Part shown: positions 16,209 through 24,508 of the stretch, piece after piece
Layout: every line of letters starts with the position of its first letter
How positions within the stretch are numbered: the first letter of the stretch is position 1
Assembly (NCBI RefSeq): GCF_014705605.1
Contig: NZ_JACXIZ010000035.1
Span: 1-64,000, forward strand
Source of the DNA: Paenibacillus sabuli
GTDB taxonomy: Bacteria; Bacillota; Bacilli; Paenibacillales; Paenibacillaceae
Direction: 5' to 3'
DNA length: 64,000 nucleotides
The notes under the pieces: generated by a model
What the model saw: only the letters and a program-made list of their open reading frames with translations
Databases searched by the model: none
Told to the model about the DNA's origin: nothing
Position numbers and translations under genes: made by a program

Positions 16209-16670
16209 TTGGGAATTTGGATAACGATCCACCTATTGGGCGTGGTCCTGTTTATCGGGAACGCGTCGACGGCCGCCTATTGGAAAATCACCGCCGTACG
16301 CTCGGGTGACGTGCGGCTGCTTGCCCATACTGTTCGACGAGTCATGACGGCCGATTATGTCTTCACGATACCCGGTCTTGCGCTTGTCGTTGCAAGCGGA
16401 AGTGTGCTGGCCGTACAAGAGGGGTATGCTTTGGATCAGCTGAGTTGGTTGACCGTTTCGTTGCTTCTCTTCATTGCTACGGGCTTGCTGTGGGTAAGTG
16501 TATTAATGCCTTGCCAACGCGCTATGATCCGCGAAAGCGACGATTCGATTGCTCAGGGGCGTCCGAACGCGGCTTTCCGTCGCGCTTCCCTGCGCTGGGA
16601 CGTTTTTGGAATACTCGCTACGGTGCTGCCGCTTGCCGTGATGTATCTGATGGTGGCCAAGCCGTTCTAA
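16209..16670 (+). CDS. DUF2269-like small membrane protein
   Basis: About 153 residues with four hydrophobic helices (ITIHLLGVVLFIGNAS at the start, then YVFTIPGLALVVASG, WLTVSLLLFIATGLLWVSV and ILATVLPLAVMYLMV). The pattern of an early His in helix 1, PG in helix 2 and MPCQRAM in the loop resembles the DUF2269 family, whose function is unknown. TTG start at 16209 follows GGTGAGG and lies 5 bp after padR, so the two are an operon controlled by the PadR operator. Confidence 0.7.
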   Translation: MGIWITIHLLGVVLFIGNASTAAYWKITAVRSGDVRLLAHTVRRVMTADYVFTIPGLALVVASGSVLAVQEGYALDQLSWLTVSLLLFIATGLLWVSVLMPCQRAMIRESDDSIAQGRPNAAFRRASLRWDVFGILATVLPLAVMYLMVAKPF

Positions 16671-16752
16671 CGCTAGGAGCTGCGGCTTACTTGTCGGGGC
16701 CAAGCGGTTCCGATAAAATAATAAGGAATGGAAGATTGGGAGGATTGGCCCT

Positions 16753-17376
16753 ATGAGGAGAGCGAAGCTCGCGCTGGCAGCCATGCTGCTGGTCGGCGCT
16801 GTAATGACCGGCTGTACGGCGGAGGAAGCGCCGCAGCAGAACGAGAGCGACAACGCGACGCCGGAGCCGCCCGGCACAGGCAACACGAATGAGCTTCGAG
16901 AGCCCGATGAAGGAGGTTTGCCGGCTCAATCCGCGTGGCCCGAAGGCTTGTACGAAGGCGAGATGGAGGGCGTGCCCTTTGCGATCGGCGACTACACCAA
17001 TACATTGGAGGAGGCGCTCGGTCAGCCTTCATCCCGGGATTACTTTTCCGGCGGTCTTTATTATCGATATCCAACGGTTGTATTTTTTACGGATGCTGGA
17101 ATGGACGACGAAGGACAGGTCCAGCCGGGCAAGATTACCGCGCTCGGCTTTCCCGAAGGCGCGGCGCTGCTGGGCGTGACGGTCGGCGATTCGCTGGACG
17201 CGATTGCCGCTGTGCTCGGCGAGCCGGACGCGCTGCTTTCGCCGGAGGACACAATGAATAGCGAGCTGTACGACGAGATGTGGGCGATGGAATACGACTT
17301 GGGCGAGTACGTGCTCGTATTCAGCGCGGCGGATCGGGAAGCGCCTACGAGCGGTGCCTACTACCTGCCTTTATGA
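16753..17376 (+). CDS. Predicted lipoprotein, DUF4309-like
   Basis: A 207-residue exported lipoprotein: signal peptide with lipobox VMTGC (Cys17-18 region), then a Pro/Glu/Asn-rich linker to about residue 55, then a globular domain of two repeats (FAIGDYTNTLEEALGQPSS and VTVGDSLDAIAAVLGEPDA) in which G-D-(T/S)-x-(D/E)-x-(I/V)-x-x-x-LG-x-P recurs. That double pattern is typical of Bacillales DUF4309-type proteins. Function unknown. It overlaps the next gene by ATGA. Confidence 0.65.
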   Translation: MRRAKLALAAMLLVGAVMTGCTAEEAPQQNESDNATPEPPGTGNTNELREPDEGGLPAQSAWPEGLYEGEMEGVPFAIGDYTNTLEEALGQPSSRDYFSGGLYYRYPTVVFFTDAGMDDEGQVQPGKITALGFPEGAALLGVTVGDSLDAIAAVLGEPDALLSPEDTMNSELYDEMWAMEYDLGEYVLVFSAADREAPTSGAYYLPL

Positions 17377-17660
17377 CGGGCATATGGCTCGCGGTCGGAT
17401 ACCTCATCGTCATTAATGCCGTCGCATGCGGCATGATGCGCGCGGACAAGCAGCGCGCCCGGCAGCACAGGCGCCGCATTCCGGAGAAGCGTCTGCTGCT
17501 CGCCGCGGCAGTCGGAGGAGCCGCAGGAGCCTGGCTTGGCATGAGGAGATGGCGGCACAAGACGAAGCATGCCGCTTTTGCCGCCGGCCTGCCTCTGATG
17601 ACGCTTGCGCAAGCAGCGCTCCTGATCTGGCTCGCGATGCGGCTGTTGCGGCTGATCTAG
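17373..17660 (+). CDS. DUF1294 family membrane protein
   Basis: Ninety-five residues with a first hydrophobic helix (LAVGYLIVINAVACGMM), a basic segment DKQRARQHRRRIPEKRLL, and the family motif AAVGGAAGAWLGMRRWRHKT before a final helix pair. The A(D/K)K..A...RRIPE...L...GG..G...GM...HKT pattern is characteristic of DUF1294; no function is established. ATG 17373 overlaps the upstream stop, so it is coupled to the lipoprotein gene. It converges on the AraC gene with a 4-bp overlap. Confidence 0.85.
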   Translation: MTGIWLAVGYLIVINAVACGMMRADKQRARQHRRRIPEKRLLLAAAVGGAAGAWLGMRRWRHKTKHAAFAAGLPLMTLAQAALLIWLAMRLLRLI

Positions 17661-18565
17661 CTCGGATTCGATCGTCCCCGGTGCTGCGCGGACAGGCGGG
17701 ACCTGCTTGCGGGAGCCTGCGCTTGTGCGGTGCGCACGCCTCGATTGGCGCCTGTGGCGAGCTCCGGCGCATGTGCGGCCCGATAGTCGGAAGGCGACAG
17801 GCCGTATTTTTTTCGGAACACGCGAAAGAAATAGGAATAGCTGCCGAAGCCGCAGCTCTCGGCAATTTGCTCCAGGGTCATGACGCTGTAGCGAAGCCGT
17901 TCTAGGGCGATCGTCAGCCGAATCTCCTGCGTATATTCGACGATCGTCTTGCCGTAACAAGCCTTGAACAGATGCGAAATGCGCGATACGCTCAGTCCGA
18001 CATGCGCTGCTGGCTCCTCGAGCGAAAAGGGGCGGGAGGCATGCTCTTCGATGTAAGATTTGAGTCGTGCAGCGATGAACGGGCGCCCTCGGGCAGCCGA
18101 GCGTTCGTCGAGCTGACGGTCGATGGTGAGGCAGATCGTGCGCAGCAGATAATCCGCCAACTCGGCCTGGCCGCCCTCCAGACGACGGCGCTCCAAAATG
18201 AGCATGCGCCACAGCGGCAGCAGTCGTTCTTCGTAATGAATGCGGGAGAGCAGCGGGCGCTGGCGGGCGTCCCACCAGTCGTTTAGCCAGGTCCCGCGGC
18301 ACGACAAATAGTAATCGCTGCTGAATACGACATGACCGCGCTGCGGGTGTTCCTGCGCTTCGATGACGAGGCGGTAGGTGTCTCCGGGGCCGATCAGCAG
18401 CAGGTCGCCTGCCCCGATCGTCTCCATCTTGCCCTCGTTCAATGCTGACGCTGCCCCTTCCGTCTGCAAGCGGAACAGATAACCGGGCATCGACTGACCG
18501 TGCGCATCGGAGTAAAAGGGGGCGGTGTGATGTGAATATCCGCACATCAGCAGTTCGGTTTCCAT
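17657..18565 (-). CDS. AraC-family regulator with cupin sensor domain
   Basis: About 302 residues: an N-terminal cupin-like ligand domain (about 1-150, with HTAPFYSDAHGQ and GDLLLIGPGDTYRLV) and a C-terminal double helix-turn-helix (VGLSVSRISHLFKACYGKTI and IAESCGFGSYSYFFRVFRKK). Such proteins usually activate sugar-use genes on binding a carbohydrate. ATG 18565 is eight bases after AAGGAG; an upstream in-frame ATG at 18601 lacks a ribosome site. It is divergent from the isomerase/oxidoreductase pair at 18693, the likely target. The last 20 residues are low complexity. Confidence 0.88.
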   Translation of the reverse strand: METELLMCGYSHHTAPFYSDAHGQSMPGYLFRLQTEGAASALNEGKMETIGAGDLLLIGPGDTYRLVIEAQEHPQRGHVVFSSDYYLSCRGTWLNDWWDARQRPLLSRIHYEERLLPLWRMLILERRRLEGGQAELADYLLRTICLTIDRQLDERSAARGRPFIAARLKSYIEEHASRPFSLEEPAAHVGLSVSRISHLFKACYGKTIVEYTQEIRLTIALERLRYSVMTLEQIAESCGFGSYSYFFRVFRKKYGLSPSDYRAAHAPELATGANRGVRTAQAQAPASRSRLSAQHRGRSNPS

Positions 18566-18692
18566 TGGCCGGACTCCTTCATTGGTAGCAGAATTGTTCA
18601 TGTCATAACAGTATCCTACATTGCACGCGCGAGGCAAATGTTTTTATAATGAACTTGGGTTTTTAATCGCGGTACAGGAGGGAACGCTAGCT

Positions 18693-19460
18693 ATGGAAAA
18701 AATGGGAATTGGTCTTCAATTGTATACGCTGCGCGACGATCTGGCTCGCGACTTCGCAGGAACACTGCGCGTGGTGGCCGAGATGGGTTACGAGGGCGTC
18801 GAGTTCGCAGGTTACGGCAATCTGTCGGCAGACGATATGAAAAAACTGCTGGACGAGCTCGGGCTCAAAGCGGTCGGCAGCCACATTGCGCTTAAAAGAC
18901 TCGACGACGACATTGCCGGTGAAATCGCTTACTTGAAAACGATCGGCGCGGCATACGGCATTGTGCCTCATCTGGCCGAGGCGGATCGGGCAGATGAGGC
19001 GACCTGGGAAAAAACGATTGCGCGACTGTCCGCTCACGCGGCAGAGTTTGCCAAGCACGGGCTGAAGCTCGGTTATCATAACCATGCCTTCGAATTCGAA
19101 CTCAAGCTGGATGGCGAATACGTATTTGACGCCATCTATTCCAAAACAAGCCCGGATCAGCTCGTCGTGGAAATGGACTTGGGCTGGGTCCAGTACGCCG
19201 GCGAAGATCCGCTTGCTTATATCGCCAAGTACGAAGGACGTCTGCCGCTGCTGCATCTGAAAGACTTCCGCAAGGCTGCCCCGGGCGAGCCGATCGATAC
19301 GGTGGAACTGGGCGAAGGCGATCTGAACCTGCCGGCACTGATTGAAGCGGCCGGCGCCGCCAAGGTCGAATGGATTATCGTGGAGCAGGATCGCTGCGCG
19401 AATCCGCCGCTTCAATCGGTCCGCACGAGCCGCGAATGGCTCAAAAGCAACTATAAGTAA
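18693..19460 (+). CDS. Sugar phosphate isomerase/epimerase-like TIM-barrel protein
   Basis: AP-endonuclease-2-type xylose isomerase-like barrel of 255 residues. Seen: LQLYTLRDDL in strand 1, GYEGVEFAGYG, VGSHIAL, LGYHNHAFEFE (His metal ligands), VEMDLGWVQYAG (Glu/Asp), LLHLKDF (His/Lys) and WIIVEQD (Glu), the standard divalent-metal set. Members isomerise or epimerise sugars or inositol-type compounds. ATG 18693 follows GGAGGGA. A Gfo/Idh/MocA oxidoreductase follows after 48 bp; together they probably interconvert an oxidised sugar. Confidence 0.88.
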   Translation: MEKMGIGLQLYTLRDDLARDFAGTLRVVAEMGYEGVEFAGYGNLSADDMKKLLDELGLKAVGSHIALKRLDDDIAGEIAYLKTIGAAYGIVPHLAEADRADEATWEKTIARLSAHAAEFAKHGLKLGYHNHAFEFELKLDGEYVFDAIYSKTSPDQLVVEMDLGWVQYAGEDPLAYIAKYEGRLPLLHLKDFRKAAPGEPIDTVELGEGDLNLPALIEAAGAAKVEWIIVEQDRCANPPLQSVRTSREWLKSNYK

Positions 19461-19508
19461 AGCTAATTGCCGGAACACCACATTTCCAAACCAAGGAGGA
19501 GCAAGGCA

Positions 19509-20534
19509 TTGAAAAAATTCAGAGTGGCCGTGATCGGGTGCGGCTCGATTGCCAAGCATCGTCATATTCCGGAATACGAGAACAACGAGCAGGTTGAACT
19601 GGTCGCCTTTTGCGATCTGGTCGCCGAGCGTGCGCAGCACTATGCGGACAAGCATGGAGCCAAGGTGTATCGCGACTATCAGGAGCTGCTGGACGAGGTG
19701 AAGCCGGACGCGGTCAGCGTCTGCCTGCCGAACGCCCTGCATGCGCCGGTGTCGATCGCCGCAGCCAAGGTCGGCGCGCATGTGCTCGTTGAAAAGCCGA
19801 TGGCAGCCACCGACGAAGAAGCGGCGGCGATGATCGCCGCCGCCGAGGAAGCGGGCGTCTATCTGATGGTCGGCCACAATCAGCGTCTGATGCCGCCTCA
19901 TGTGAAGGCCAAAGAAGTGCTCGAGACCGGACGGCTCGGCCGCGTGTTGTCGTTCCGCACTTCCTTTGGCCATCCGGGGCCCGAGGGCTGGAGTATCGAC
20001 GGACGGGAGAGTTGGTTCTTCCGCAAGGACGAAGCGATCATGGGCGCGATGGGCGATCTGGGCGTCCACAAGTCCGACCTGATTCGCTGGCTGCTCGACG
20101 ACGAAGTGGCGGATGTGGCCGGCTTCATCGGCACCGTCTCCAAGGAAGGCACTGACGTCGACGACAGCGCCAATTGCATCCTGCGCATGAAGAGCGGCGC
20201 CCTCGGTTCCCTCGTAGCCAGCTGGACGTACTACAAGGGCGGAGACAACAGCACCGTGCTTTGGTGCGAGAACGGGGTCATGAAGATCGGGACTGACTCG
20301 GAGGATCAAGTGATCGTCGAGCTGCGCGACGGCACGGTCGAACGCTACAAGGTCGGCGCGATGGCGACGAACACCAAGCAGACGGCCAGCGGCGTAATCG
20401 ATGCGTTCGTGGATTGCCTCGTCAACGATACCAAGCCAAGCATCTCCGGTGAAGAAGGCCGCAAGTCGCTGGCCGTTATTTTGGCCGCGTTTGAGTCGCA
20501 GGCGACCGGCAAGGTCATCTCGTTGCAACAATAA
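19509..20534 (+). CDS. Gfo/Idh/MocA family NAD(P)-dependent oxidoreductase
   Basis: Oxidises or reduces a sugar or inositol hydroxyl. N-terminal Rossmann fold with AVIGCGSIAKHRH (residues about 6-18), catalytic EKPMAATDEEA (Lys near 98) and the DLGVHKSDLIRWL motif that supplies the family's conserved Asp and His. The 341-residue length is normal. TTG start at 19509 follows AAGGAGGA by eight bases. It forms a two-gene unit with the upstream TIM-barrel isomerase and ends at a terminator. Confidence 0.9.
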   Translation: MKKFRVAVIGCGSIAKHRHIPEYENNEQVELVAFCDLVAERAQHYADKHGAKVYRDYQELLDEVKPDAVSVCLPNALHAPVSIAAAKVGAHVLVEKPMAATDEEAAAMIAAAEEAGVYLMVGHNQRLMPPHVKAKEVLETGRLGRVLSFRTSFGHPGPEGWSIDGRESWFFRKDEAIMGAMGDLGVHKSDLIRWLLDDEVADVAGFIGTVSKEGTDVDDSANCILRMKSGALGSLVASWTYYKGGDNSTVLWCENGVMKIGTDSEDQVIVELRDGTVERYKVGAMATNTKQTASGVIDAFVDCLVNDTKPSISGEEGRKSLAVILAAFESQATGKVISLQQ

Positions 20535-20550
20535 ATCAATCTCTATCTCA

Positions 20551-20593
20551 GGCGTGTGCAGTCGGGTTTTCCGGCCGCATACGCCTTTTTGCG
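20551..20593 (+). terminator. Terminator of the isomerase/oxidoreductase pair
   Basis: GGCGTGTGCAGTCGG pairs imperfectly with CCGGCCGCATACGCC, followed by TTTTT. Confidence 0.8.
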
Positions 20594-20831
20594 CGCTTGC
20601 GGCGCAAGGGATTCAGCCCGTCAAACCTAAGTGGGACAAAGGATTGCGGCGACCGAAAATGTGAACATTGCGACGAAACGGACGAGGATGCTAGCATGAG
20701 CTACGGGAGAGGGAAAGCAGGTGTGAAAGCGGCTACATGTACGCGGCCGCTTGCTTTCGGTCATAGGAAGGGTTGGGCCTGGGAGCCGCGAGGCGATCGC
20801 CTTTTCCGCAATCTGAAAAGGAGGAATGATG

Positions 20832-23800
20832 ATGATTCGAATGATGTTGCGCAGGCGCGCCCAGTGGGCGCTCGGACTGGCCGTGCTGCTCGGACTCGCT
20901 ACGCTGAGCGGAATTGGGCCTGGCCCGAAGAGGACGGCGCAGGCTGCAGGTGAAGTAGAGGCGCCGCTCTACCGACTGGATCTCGATACGTACGGCTCGG
21001 CGGCTTCGCTTGTCCCCGGCTCTGCGCTGGCGTCGGCGACGGAGCTGGATTTTACGGCGGAGGGCAAGAGCAATACGGCGCCTGCTGCGGCGGCGGACAG
21101 CTTTGCCCGATTGACAACGGTCCAAGGGGAGAGTGTGTATGCCGCCCTGGATATGGCTTCCGGTTCGGATAGCGAGCTGCTGGAGCAGCTCAACAATCTG
21201 CCGCCCGGGGAGTGGGAGGTGCAGGTCGAATTCGACTTTGACATGGTAAGCCGGGGCGGCGACGCCGCGAACCGTCCGACCGTGCTGCTGCGTCTGTACG
21301 GTCAATCTGCCGTAGCCGGCGCCACCGGAACGAAGGAGCTGCGCATCGTGAACAACGTGAACATCGGCAGCTTGGATACCCAGGGCGACGGTGCGTTCAC
21401 CCGCTACACCGCGACCCTGCCGCTCACGCTGTATGAGGCGGGCGGCGCCTTGGACAATGGCAGCGGCCTGGAGGATCAACTGCTCACGAGCGCGTTCTCC
21501 AGAGCGGACTTCAACCTGTCGCTGCGCTCGCTGCCGGAGGCGGCCGTGCCGATGACGGTCGATCTGGACAATGTGCGGGTCACGGCCGTCTCCGAATCGG
21601 CCGATCGTCCGACGGCGCTGGCGCTTGATCCGCTCCCGGCGGCGATCGACGAGGGCGACACGGTCGGACTGGGCGCTGTCGTACAAGCCGTATACGGGGA
21701 CGCGCTGCAGCCGCTAGCCGGCCAGCCGGTCGTGTTCACCGCCGAGTCGGCGCTCGCGCCCGAGGCCGTGATCGGCACGGTCGTCACCGATGCGCTCGGC
21801 CGGGCTGAACTCGACTACACGCCTTCCCATGAGGGCATCTATATGGTGCGGGCCAGCTATGCCGGGGACAGCGGCCTCGGCCTGTGGCGCTCCGGCGCGG
21901 CAGCCGAGCTGACCGTCCTGGATCCGTGGGAGGCGCCGCCGACGCTGCTGCGCGTCAGCGATGCGGTCTCGCCCGGCGAACTGCTGACAATCTACGGCGA
22001 CGGCCTGGAGGGCGAGCTGGAGCTGTCCATGTCCGACTCGAGCGGACTGGATGCCCTGAGCGCGCCGCCGGCGGCGGCCTATACGTTGCCGGTCGTGCAG
22101 AGCGATCCGGAAGGCAAGTATGTCGTGACCCGTATGCCGGACAGTGTGTCTGCCGGGGTGTACGGCGTCTGGGTAGAGAATGCGTTCGGCTGGAGCCGGC
22201 CCCTGCTGCTCAATGCGGCGCGTCCGCAATGGCTCTCCGAAGACACGGCGGCCGAGGGGCTGCGGGTGCGGGTGATGGGCCGTAATCTGGACGGTCGTGA
22301 ATTCGGAGCCGCGGCAGCGACGACAGTGAGGCTGACCGATGGCGCGGCCGATTATCCGGTGACGGTGACGGAGACGACGCCGTTCATGGCGGAGATCGAG
22401 ATCCCGGGAGACGGGGCCGTGCCGGCCGGCACGTATACAGTGGAGCTGGCCAATGACGGTGTCCACTATCGCCCGCTGGAGGAGGATGTGACGCTGACGA
22501 TCGTCCCGGCCGGATCCGATCCGCTGGGTCTGGGCGTGGCGTGGAGCTATGCCTTCGACTGGGGCACACAGCTGGACGCCACCGCCTACGGCGCTGACGG
22601 CAGCGACGGACTCGACGATACGGCGGCGATCCAGGCGACGATCGATGCGGTCGACGCCTTGGGCGGCGGTACGGTCTATCTGCCCGAGGGCAACTACCGG
22701 ATCAGCCGACTGGAGCTGCCGGAAGAGATCGTGCTGCTGGGCGACGGTCAGGAGGAGACGGTCCTGACGTACGTGCCGCTCGCCACGGCGACGACGGCGG
22801 AGCTGGAGAGCTGGACGGTCATTCGGTCCGTATCGAACGACGGCGGCCAGGGGCTGGCCCGGCTGACGCTGACGATGGACGATGCGGCGTCGGATCTGCC
22901 GCTGCCCAATCAATTCCTGTGGCTGGGCAATGGCTGGAATCCGGACTACAGCTCGCAGCAGACGGCGGAGCGAATCTTTCTCAAGGAGTTCGCGCTGGAC
23001 TACCGGATGGAAGAGGGGCCATGGTCCAGGAGCGGTACGCCGGGATATATCGCCATCGAGGCGCTGGCTCACGTGCTGATCGCGGACTCGGAGTTCCGCG
23101 GCTTCGCGCCGGGACCGACGTCGTCGTACATCTACAATTACGCCCAACTGCTCGACAATGAATTCGACACGACCGCGGGCAACACCTACGTGACCGGCAG
23201 CTACATCACGGTGATCGGCAACGAGATCACCCGCAGTCTGCCTAGCGTCGACGAGGGCAAGCAAGGGATCTTCGTGCGCGGTCCGGCTTACGTGGCGGGC
23301 AATTCCATCGCCAACACCGGCAGCGAAAGCGCCAACGATGGCGAGATCGTCTCCGCCGAGAACTTCCGGGGCGGCCTCAAGATGATGGGTACTGTCGCGG
23401 CGGCGGGCGCCGACAGTGTGACTGTGGCGCCCAAGCGCGACAACGGCGGCGCGATCCTCGGCGCGAACGGACTGACCGCCTGGACGCTGGAGCGGCGCGC
23501 CTGGGGAGAGTGGCATATCGTCATCGTCGACGGCCGCGGCATGGGGCAGTACCGCGCGCTGACGGCGTATCTCGGAGACGAGACGTACCAAGTCGCCCAG
23601 CCATGGGATATCCTTCCAGACGCGACGAGCAAGTTCGCCATCGTGCTGGCGAACAAAATGGTGACGATGACGGACAATGTCGGCCTGAACAACGGCAACA
23701 CGTTCCAACTCTACGGCGACTCGATCGATGCGGTGATGGCCGGCAACGCGCAGACGGACAGCGAGGGCTTCTACGCCCATTCGATCTATTTGGAGCGTCC

Positions 23801-24293
23801 TGAGCGGTCGGACTCCCGCTTCTCGCTGGCGTACTTCACGCGCATCGAGGACAATACGGTAACCGGGGTGTCCTGGCGCTCGAATGTCGGCACGATCAGC
23901 ATCCACGCGCTCAACGAGACCCATGATCCATTTGCCTATCTGATCTATGGCGCGGACATCCGGGACAACGAACTGACCGGTATCTCCGACTCGAGCCGTC
24001 TGCGCGACCGCAATTACTACAACGGCATCGCGGTAGGCTCGCTGCACAATGCGGTCAAGCCGACCCGGCCGGCGGTCAAGGCGGTCGTCATTGCGGACAA
24101 TGCAATCGCGGACACGGACCGCGGCATCACGATCGGCGCGCCCGGTCCGCAGTACGATTCGAATACCGGATACATGACCAGCCGCCACGACTCGGCGGTG
24201 ACGGGCGTGGTCGTCGAGGACAATACGTTCGACAATGTCGATCTGGAGATCGACAACAGCTACGGTTCGTCGAATGTGACGATCCTGCCGTAA
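20832..24293 (+). CDS. Large exported beta-helix protein, pectate-lyase-3-like
   Basis: Predicted secreted polysaccharide-active protein of about 1153 residues. Signal peptide at the N-terminus (ALGLAVLLGLATLSGIG, cleavage near AQAAG). Then a jelly-roll-like domain (about 35-250), an Ig-like domain (about 255-365, AIDEGDTVGLGAVVQ and the closing GRAELDYTPSHEGIY), two IPT/filamin-like segments (about 370-560), and a right-handed beta-helix from about residue 580: ATAYGADGSDGLDDTAAIQA, GGGTVYLPEGNYRI and repeated N-rich turns (DNTVTGVSWRSN, IADNAIADTD, VEDNTFDNVD). No catalytic residues can be assigned. I chose ATG 20832, seven bases after AAAAGGAGG, among three successive ATGs. The following sensor-regulator and ABC importer suggest uptake of its products. 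Confidence 0.8.
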   Translation: MIRMMLRRRAQWALGLAVLLGLATLSGIGPGPKRTAQAAGEVEAPLYRLDLDTYGSAASLVPGSALASATELDFTAEGKSNTAPAAAADSFARLTTVQGESVYAALDMASGSDSELLEQLNNLPPGEWEVQVEFDFDMVSRGGDAANRPTVLLRLYGQSAVAGATGTKELRIVNNVNIGSLDTQGDGAFTRYTATLPLTLYEAGGALDNGSGLEDQLLTSAFSRADFNLSLRSLPEAAVPMTVDLDNVRVTAVSESADRPTALALDPLPAAIDEGDTVGLGAVVQAVYGDALQPLAGQPVVFTAESALAPEAVIGTVVTDALGRAELDYTPSHEGIYMVRASYAGDSGLGLWRSGAAAELTVLDPWEAPPTLLRVSDAVSPGELLTIYGDGLEGELELSMSDSSGLDALSAPPAAAYTLPVVQSDPEGKYVVTRMPDSVSAGVYGVWVENAFGWSRPLLLNAARPQWLSEDTAAEGLRVRVMGRNLDGREFGAAAATTVRLTDGAADYPVTVTETTPFMAEIEIPGDGAVPAGTYTVELANDGVHYRPLEEDVTLTIVPAGSDPLGLGVAWSYAFDWGTQLDATAYGADGSDGLDDTAAIQATIDAVDALGGGTVYLPEGNYRISRLELPEEIVLLGDGQEETVLTYVPLATATTAELESWTVIRSVSNDGGQGLARLTLTMDDAASDLPLPNQFLWLGNGWNPDYSSQQTAERIFLKEFALDYRMEEGPWSRSGTPGYIAIEALAHVLIADSEFRGFAPGPTSSYIYNYAQLLDNEFDTTAGNTYVTGSYITVIGNEITRSLPSVDEGKQGIFVRGPAYVAGNSIANTGSESANDGEIVSAENFRGGLKMMGTVAAAGADSVTVAPKRDNGGAILGANGLTAWTLERRAWGEWHIVIVDGRGMGQYRALTAYLGDETYQVAQPWDILPDATSKFAIVLANKMVTMTDNVGLNNGNTFQLYGDSIDAVMAGNAQTDSEGFYAHSIYLERPERSDSRFSLAYFTRIEDNTVTGVSWRSNVGTISIHALNETHDPFAYLIYGADIRDNELTGISDSSRLRDRNYYNGIAVGSLHNAVKPTRPAVKAVVIADNAIADTDRGITIGAPGPQYDSNTGYMTSRHDSAVTGVVVEDNTFDNVDLEIDNSYGSSNVTILP

Positions 24294-24318
24294 GCCGGAG
24301 CGCCCTTTGGGCAAGAGA

Positions 24319-24353
24319 GCGGCCGTACCCCGTGACAGGGTGCGGCCGCTTTG
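24319..24353 (+). terminator. Terminator after the beta-helix gene
   Basis: GCGGCCGTACCC pairs with GGGTGCGGCCGC, followed by TTT. Confidence 0.75.
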
Positions 24354-24391
24354 GACTGCGGCGTTGATCCGCCGAGCCGGATCCGTGATAG

Positions 24392-24415
24392 GGCCTGTGC
24401 GCTTGCGCACAGGCC
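24392..24415. terminator. Perfect 11-bp hairpin between the beta-helix gene and the regulator
   Basis: GGCCTGTGCGC, loop TT, GCGCACAGGCC. No long T run follows, so it may be an auxiliary terminator or a structured leader. Confidence 0.5.
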
Positions 24416-24508
24416 TCTACGGCATATTGCCGATGCCGTCCGAAGGATTGATTATTCATTTGCAACGGACATTGCGATACAATGAGAGACGCAGAGGGGG
24501 CGCGCATA

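Noticed and set aside
18687-20531. 614-codon minus-strand open frame across the isomerase and oxidoreductase genes
   Set aside because: Covers two well-supported plus-strand genes and has no start context or recognisable domain.
21714-24410. 898-codon minus-strand open frame under the beta-helix gene
   Set aside because: Arg/Asp-rich shadow of a GC-rich gene whose plus-strand product has a signal peptide and clear domains.
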